Source: RYN-230 sp963717125 (GTDB lineage Bacteria; Actinomycetota; Actinomycetes; Streptosporangiales; Streptosporangiaceae). From it: a stretch of 33,349 nt of DNA. The notes under the pieces are model-generated. The model made no database searches. It had not been told where the DNA came from and saw only the letters and a program-made list of their open reading frames with translations. The stretch is taken from NCBI GenBank assembly GCA_963717125.1, contig CAVQVG010000011.1:1-33349 (forward strand). Direction: 5' to 3'. Positions 28,690-33,349 of the stretch are shown in pieces (within the stretch, counting starts at the first letter, position 1; each line of letters opens with the position of its first letter). Position numbers and translations under genes: made by a program.

Positions 28690-29330
28690 GGGGTTCCTGT
28701 ACTCAGCCCGGCCTGATGGCAGCCAGGCGGAGCAGCGCCCAGTTGCCCCAGGTGCGCCTCGCCGCAAACCGCGTCCCAGGCCAGACCGGTCGCCGTAGTT
28801 ACAGCCTCGACCAGCAGCTCCGCCGACAGGTAGAATGGGTAGCCTTTGGCCTTGGGCGTACGACCACACCAGCACCGTGACGTCCGCCATGGCGCGGGCA
28901 CCTCGGCCGCGAATAGTGGCCGTCGCCGATGACGATCGCGTCCGCGCAGCCATCGACCCGCGGAAGCGCGCGACGTCGGCCTGGATCCGGTGCACCGCGG
29001 CCGAGCAGGCCAGCATGCCGTGCGACAGTCCACCGCGATCACGGCCGGTCAATGGCCTGGGTCAGCGGCGTCAGCAGGCTGGCGTCGGACGCAATCTCCA
29101 CCGCCCGGCCGGACCGCAACGGGCGGCCGCGGGCCAGCGGATCGGCCAGCACCGGGGCCGGTGCCCACTGCGGCCGGCGTCCCAGCCGACCGCGGCCGCG
29201 TTGACGTCCGCCCGCATTCGGCCGCTTCCCGCCGGTTCCACGTCCCCGGCTGCCGTGCCGGTCGGCGGGTATGCCGCGGAGCCTCGGCCACCCCGTCGCG
29301 CACGGGCTTGCGGCGGCGCGGTCACCACCG
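28690..29330 (-). pseudogene. Decayed minus-strand gene, family not recognised
   Basis: Protein-like pieces appear in alternating minus-strand frames: RADVNAAAVGWDAGRSGHRP (about 29215-29155), then VEIASDASLLTPLTQAIDRP ending at a stop near 29040. LACSAAVHRIQADVARFRGS, ADAIVIGDGHY, MADVTVLVWSYA and GYPFYLSAELLVEAVTTATG follow, ending toward 28690. In order they suggest a single soluble protein of roughly 200 residues broken by at least four frameshifts. The IGDG/VLVW strand pattern faintly recalls NYN/PIN-type nucleases, but I do not assign it. It lies next to the other dead genes of the 28.6-31.8 kb block. Confidence 0.45.
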
Positions 29331-29502
29331 GGGCATCGTCCGGATCACCCCGCCATCATCGCTGAGAACGCCGCCAGGGTGTGGGACTCGCTGGACCTGG
29401 CCCGCACACCGTCCAGGTCACCCCTGGCACCAGGAGGAGCAGGCGACCGGAGCGGCAGGTAGACTGTTTGTGTGGCGCCTAACCTTCTACGCTGATAAGA
29501 AG

Positions 29503-29534
29503 CCGTCCTACGTTGACATATGAACGTAGGACGG
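29503..29534. promoter_or_regulatory. Perfect 12-base inverted repeat before the DGQHR gene
   Basis: CCGTCCTACGTT (29503-29514) and AACGTAGGACGG (29523-29534) are exact inverted copies around 8 bases (GACATATG). Outside them AACCTT (about 29480-29485) and AAGGTT (29537-29542) form a second inverted pair. The DGQHR reading frame starts inside the right arm. The site looks like an operator or an RNA hairpin controlling that gene. It has survived intact although the gene has not. Confidence 0.6.
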
Positions 29535-30724
29535 TTAAGGTTCTGGCAATCGAAAAGTTCAGAACCGACGAGGGGATCTTCATGTTTCTGGCCGAGATGG
29601 GACTCACCCAGCACGCTCTCTGACGGCGGCCCAGGCGGCGGCGAGTGAGGCCGCATCGGCTTCCGGTGGCCGGGTCTTCACCTGCGTTGTTTTCCAGCAG
29701 GGCGGGCGGATCATGCTGACGACAGCATTCAACTACGCGTTCCTCAGCAGGCACGTCTTCCCGGAGTCGGCAGTCAAGGGCGGCAACCCCCGGTTGGCTA
29801 CCAACCGGCCGGTGGACACCGGTCACGTCCGGTCGATCACGAAATACTTGACCGAAAACGAGCACGACTACATCCTGTGCTGACGCTGAACGTGGTGGTG
29901 CGGCGATCACATCCGCGCGGTATTCGCGATGACCGTGGGGTTCGTGGTGATCGGCGACGAGACTCGCTTCTCCATCACGGACGGACAGCACCGGCTCATG
30001 GCGATCACCAAGCGGAGCGAGAACCTCCGGATGACTCGACATTCTGGGCGACAGTGTCTCTGTCGTGATCGTCGTCGAGCCGACATGGCGCGATCCACAG
30101 GACTTCGCGGACGCTGCCAGACGAAGCAGATCCGGCAGCTCCTGGCTGCGTTAACACCGTGAGCCGGTGAACAGGGTGCTTACGAAGATCGTGGACGAGT
30201 CGGAGTTCTTCCGCGGCCGCATCGACGAGACCTCGAAGAGCCTGTCGAAGAACTCCCCGGCGACGTTCTCCTCAACAGGTGCGCGGCATGGTCAAGGAAC
30301 TTCTGTTCCACGACTACGCGCTCAGCGAGGCCAGCATCCCTGCACGGAGCAAGCAGGTGATCGGTACCCAGAGGAGCAGGACGCCTTCGTCGAGCGAACC
30401 TCGCGATGCTGGCCACGCTCACCAAGCACATGGCCCCGTGGAACGCCATCGTGGCGCTGCCACCTCGGGCGGCAGGCGAACCAGGTGGTCGATTACCGCA
30501 GGCAGTACATCAACATGACCGCCACCGGCCTAGTCATCATCGGGCACGTTGCCTACGAGATCGAGAAGAACCCTGACGCGGCGTGGCGCGAGGAACGCTA
30601 CGTCAACCTTGCGACCAAGATTGACTGGCGCCGCAATGCTGAGATGTGGCAAGGGAACATCATTACCGAAGACAAGATCTCCACCGTGCGCGGGCCTGGA
30701 CGGGTCGCCGCACAGGCGGTATGA
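29528..30724 (+). pseudogene. DGQHR-motif (DndB-like) protein, heavily frameshifted
   Basis: Pieces in successive plus-strand frames join into one protein: RTVKVLAIEKFRTDEGIFMF (stop at 29621), LTAAQAAASEAASASGGRVF through NRPVDTGHVRSITKYLTENE (stop 29881) and FVVIGDETRFSITDGQHRLM. The signature DGQHR is at 29980-29994. DILGDSVSVVIVVEPTWRDP, NRVLTKIVDESEFFRGRIDE, MVKELLFHDYALSEASI and QYINMTATGLVIIGHVAYEI follow, and the last piece ends at 30724 after NAEMWQGNIITEDKIS. DGQHR proteins include DndB, the regulator of DNA phosphorothioation, and relatives carried in defence islands. A reconstructed length near 400 residues fits. At least seven frame changes make it dead. They are far too many for sequencing error alone. 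Confidence 0.75.
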
Positions 30725-30849
30725 GGGAACTCGGAATCAAGTCCCTCGAAATGAACGCACTGCCATGTCCATGGCCTGATCTGGTCCATGCACCGTTGTC
30801 GGCTGCCGCCTCCCCGGCGTCTGCGCAACGATTACACTGCTACGGGATA

Positions 30850-31761
30850 TTCTTATGGTCACCACACTGAAGGCGAAGAGAATACGACGCTCGGGCATAA
30901 AGCCTGGCGGACGCCCTCGCCGTCATCTTCTGGAACAAGCAGCCGTTCGCCCGCTACCTCCGCGGCATGCTGCGCGACGCCCCCGAGTTGCTGGCTGATC
31001 TCGACTTCTACGGCGATACCAAACGTGAGACCGTCGGCCGGCTGATAGACCACCTGCTCGACGAGGAGACCGGTACCAGGCGGTGACCATCGCCTGATGC
31101 TGAACGTCGCCGCCATGGATCCTTCCAACCTGGAGGGCCACGATGACAGCGCCCATCTGGTTAGCAGCGAGCTGGCGGTGGCATCACTCCGGACGTGGAC
31201 TGAGCGGCATCAGGCCCTGATTGACCAGCACGAGCAGTACGCCCAGAACATCGCCGCAGCGGCAGCCAAGGCAGCGACCAGCCGGGCATTCTCGGCGTCG
31301 TCCAGATACTCAGGGAGCAGTTCCTGGCCATGCATGCCGAGCGTCAACCCACAGGCGCGCGGCAGGGCGTTCGAGGGCTTGCTTAACAACTTTCGGCCTA
31401 TTCGACTCACGCCACGGGCCGCGACTCGCTGGAGCGCGAACAGATCGACGGCGCGTTCAGTTCGACACGGACGATACGTTGGAGGCCCGCTGGTGGAGGA
31501 CGATCGGCCGCGAGCACCTGGATGTCTTCAAGACGAAGATCTGCCGCAAGGGCAAGAACGCCTCGGCCTTACATCAGCGTGAGCGGCTTCACCGGCGACG
31601 CCTTGCAGGAGTACAGCGCCTCACCCTTCATCACCCTGGAGGGTGGCGACCTCATGGCGGTGCTGGAAGAGCGAATCCCCCTCGACGAACTGCTCCAGCG
31701 GAAGAAGCGCCACGCCAACGAGACCGGGGAGTGCTACTTCCCTGCGTCTCGCATGCTGTAG
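30850..31761 (+). pseudogene. PD-(D/E)xK-like restriction endonuclease, heavily frameshifted
   Basis: Successive plus-strand frames give DALAVIFWNKQPFARYLRGM and DFYGDTKRETVGRLIDHLLD (stop near 31084). Next come AAMDPSNLEGHDDSAHL, RTWTERHQALIDQHEQYAQN, VVQILREQFLAMHAE, NPQARGRAFEGLLN, SLEREQIDGAFS, FDTDDTLEARWWR, REHLDVFKTKICRKGKN and finally ISVSGFTGDALQEYSASPFI to HANETGECYFPASRML, ending at 31761. EQIDGAF followed by LEARWW and VFKTK is the pattern of a PD-(D/E)xK nuclease core (Asp, Glu-x-Lys/Arg), of the Mrr-like kind annotated as restriction endonucleases in actinobacteria. The family call is from pattern, not search. The repaired length is about 290-300 residues. At least six frame changes inactivate it. 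It directly follows the DGQHR remnant on the same strand, suggesting they formed one operon. Confidence 0.65.
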
Positions 31762-31799
31762 CCGCCGCGATCACCAGCGGATCCAAGTGGGTCAGCTGG

Positions 31800-33023
31800 T
31801 CAGCGCCTGCAGCTAGCCGGGGTCGGCGTGCGGCAGCGGCTCGTCGGGCCGGGGTCGGCCGTGCCGAGCAGCGGCTCGTCGGGGGAGCGGAGGTCGGCGG
31901 CGGGCAGGCCGCCGGGGTAGAGCTGCCTGACCCGGGCGGTGACCGCGATGGCTATCTGCACGTGCTGGCGGCGGCTGGCGGCGTAGAAGCCCTGCGCGTC
32001 CGTGCTGAGCTTGGGCTGGGCGTGCAGCGGCTTGTCGCTCACCGCGAGCAGCGTGGCGGTCGGGATCCGGTAGCGGAACCCGTTCGCGGCCACGGTCGCC
32101 GATTCCATGTCCACGGCCAGCGCGCGGGACAGCCGCAGCCGGTCCGCCACCAGGGCCAGGTGCAGTTCCCAGTTGCGGTTCGCGGTGGTGAACACGGTGC
32201 CCATCCGGCTCGTCAGGCCGCGCTCGGCCAGCTCGCTGAGCAGCAGCGTGTTCAGCGTGTAGTTGGAGATGACCGGCACGCTCAGCGGCAGGATCTCGTC
32301 CAGCACGTGGTCATCGCGCAGGTAGCCGGTGGCCAGCACCAGGTCCCCGATGTCCTGGTGATTGCGCAGCCCGGCGCAGTGCCCGATCATCAGCACCAGG
32401 TCCGGGCGGAGCACCGCGAGATGGTCGGTGATGGTCTTGGCGTTGGACGGGCCGACCCCGATGTTCACCATGGTCACGCCGGCCCGGCCGGGCAGCTGGT
32501 AGTGCCAGGCGGGCATCTGGCGGCCGCCGGTGTCCGGGCCGGTGCAGCCGGGCAGCGCGGCGCGGAACTCCTCGACGTGCCAGGCGTAGTTGGTGAGCAG
32601 CACGTACCGCTGGAAGGCGGTGGCCGGCGTCCCGGTGTAGTGCTCGAGCCGGTCGATGGACAGCGCCATGCGCTCCGGGGCGAACAGGAACAGCTTCTTG
32701 CGCCGCAGATCCCAGCGGGTCTCGTCGACGGCCGGGCCGATCCTGGGGTCGTGCAGGTCCAGCGCTTCGCGCCCCGGGCTGACCGAGATCCCGGCGCCGT
32801 GGGCGGCCAGCCGGGCCAGCTCGCGTTCCAGGTACCAGCGGATCGCGTCCGGCGCGGCGAATTCCCCCTGCAGCACGGGGTTGTGCTGCGACCAGGGCAG
32901 GCCCACGGTCAGCAGCGGGTACCGGCCCGCGCTGGCCGCCGCCTCCATCGCGTCACACAGCCGGGCGATCTCGGCCGCCCGCTCGTTATCCGCGATAGCG
33001 GCAAAATCCGCGGATACCGTCAT
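31800..33023 (-). CDS. amn: AMP nucleosidase
   Basis: Amn hydrolyses AMP to adenine and ribose-5-phosphate, adjusting the adenylate pool. The 407-residue protein has the Amn-specific N-terminal domain (GRYPLLTVGLPWSQHNPVLQ, RWDLRRKKLFLFAPERMALS, HYTGTPATAFQRYVLLTNYA). The nucleoside-phosphorylase-like domain follows, with MVNIGVGPSNAKTITDHLAV, LMIGHCAGLRNHQDIGDLVL and AVDMESATVAANGFRYRIPT, where the Asp/Glu bind the nucleoside. E. coli Amn is about 480 residues, so this is a shorter form. The last 25 residues are odd. Two imperfect 32-35 base repeats (31817-31883) encode PDEPLLGTADPG in frame and a second copy out of frame. A one-base loss at 31848 would explain it, and the repaired gene would end at TAG 31813-31815. 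The core enzyme is unaffected. Confidence 0.92.
   Translation of the reverse strand: MTVSADFAAIADNERAAEIARLCDAMEAAASAGRYPLLTVGLPWSQHNPVLQGEFAAPDAIRWYLERELARLAAHGAGISVSPGREALDLHDPRIGPAVDETRWDLRRKKLFLFAPERMALSIDRLEHYTGTPATAFQRYVLLTNYAWHVEEFRAALPGCTGPDTGGRQMPAWHYQLPGRAGVTMVNIGVGPSNAKTITDHLAVLRPDLVLMIGHCAGLRNHQDIGDLVLATGYLRDDHVLDEILPLSVPVISNYTLNTLLLSELAERGLTSRMGTVFTTANRNWELHLALVADRLRLSRALAVDMESATVAANGFRYRIPTATLLAVSDKPLHAQPKLSTDAQGFYAASRRQHVQIAIAVTARVRQLYPGGLPAADLRSPDEPLLGTADPGPTSRCRTPTPASCRR
31817..31883. repeat. Imperfect tandem repeat in the amn 3' end
   Basis: 31817-31848 (32 bases) and 31849-31883 (35 bases) share CCGGGGTCGGC at one end and GCAGCGGCTCGTCGGG at the other. On the minus strand both encode PDEPL...ADPG, but in different frames. 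Confidence 0.7.
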
Positions 33024-33148
33024 CCGGTCATCATGCCAGCCGCGGGGCAGGCTTCACCGGCGCGACAGACGGTGTTCACGGCGGGTAGGCCTGGACACGG
33101 TTGGGTGGGGCCCGGAGAGCGGGCAGGCCCGGGCCACGGAGAGGTGCC

Positions 33149-33349
33149 ATGCGGTCAAGGCGGCTGAGGTCCATGGGGCGATCGCGGGCGGGCCGGGTCA
33201 CCGCCACTGGCGTGGCGCTGGCCACGCTGCTGGCTGCCGCCCCGTCCGGGGTGGCAGCCAGCGTGCTGGCCCCGGGCGGACATCGCGGGGGCGCGCCCGG
33301 GGCCAGCGGCAACCTGCTGGCCGACGGTGACGCCGGCGCGGGGTACTGC
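33149..33349 (+). CDS. Secreted protein, N-terminal part only
   Basis: The frame opens at ATG 33149 behind GGAGAGG (about 33138-33144) and leaves the window after 67 codons. It starts with a Sec-type signal peptide: basic MRSRRLRSMGRSRAGR, a hydrophobic core (VALATLLAAAPSGVAAS) and probable cleavage around VAAS or VLAPG. The mature part begins Gly-rich and reads ASGNLLADGDAGAGYC. The NLL-x-DGDAxxGYC pattern is common at the N-terminus of actinobacterial exported proteins with carbohydrate-binding or jelly-roll domains, but too little is visible to name it. An in-frame ATG lies nine codons... downstream in the basic region and would shorten the signal peptide. The gene is divergent from amn across about 125 bases with no recognised sites. 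Confidence 0.65.
   Translation, partial: MRSRRLRSMGRSRAGRVTATGVALATLLAAAPSGVAASVLAPGGHRGGAPGASGNLLADGDAGAGYC

Noticed and set aside
28615..28720. tRNA gene as attachment site for the decayed block
   Set aside because: GGTTCCTGTACTC looked like a T-arm, but no acceptor stem or anticodon arm could be built around it.

Overview
This window is very GC-rich actinobacterial chromosome, with frequent GTG starts, an RNA polymerase-binding protein RbpA, Lgt, a polyprenol-phosphate mannosyltransferase and a DUF3817 membrane protein. The gene set suits a soil actinomycete of the Streptosporangiales/Streptomycetales type. I cannot name the genus from sequence alone. Most genes are housekeeping or catabolic. 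Two stretches, about 2.5-5.9 kb and 28.6-31.8 kb, look accessory and partly decayed.

Layout. Positions 1-2.4 kb hold a partial O-methyltransferase and a frameshifted short-chain dehydrogenase, divergent from lgt. Positions 2.5-5.9 kb are accessory: a hypothetical gene with an SOS-like box, a small GntR-type repressor facing direct-repeat operators, a frameshifted hypothetical gene, an orphan IS end, a SAM methyltransferase and a decayed IS1182-like element with CTAG target duplications. Positions 5.9-11.4 kb encode a single-chain, eukaryote-like acyl-CoA carboxylase of 1834 residues. Positions 11.5-14.1 kb hold an MFS transporter and a CYP199-like P450.

Positions 14.1-19.4 kb hold the most coherent system: lysine 2,3-aminomutase (kamA) divergent from kdd-kamD-kamE-kal. 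This is the lysine degradation route through beta-lysine and 3,5-diaminohexanoate, best known from anaerobic fermenters. The cleavage enzyme Kce, which should act between Kdd and Kal, is not in the window. Acetyl-CoA synthetase follows on the opposite strand. From 22.5 to 28.6 kb are ppm, rbpA (with an exact sigma-R-type promoter), a glycerophosphodiester phosphodiesterase, a TrmH-type rRNA/tRNA methyltransferase, an RsmC-like methyltransferase, two small membrane proteins, a hypothetical gene and an amidohydrolase-MaoC pair.

Positions 28.6-31.8 kb hold a graveyard. Frame-by-frame reading recovers an unassigned minus-strand gene, a DGQHR-motif (DndB-like) protein and a PD-(D/E)xK-like nuclease, all broken by many frameshifts. 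This looks like a dead DNA-modification/restriction-type defence cassette. AMP nucleosidase and the start of a secreted protein close the window.

Several otherwise normal genes (short-chain dehydrogenase, RsmC-like, AMP nucleosidase tail, the 3.4-kb hypothetical) carry one- or two-base shifts in G/C runs. Sequencing or assembly indels are a serious alternative to true pseudogenes there. All family assignments are from motif recognition; no database search was run.
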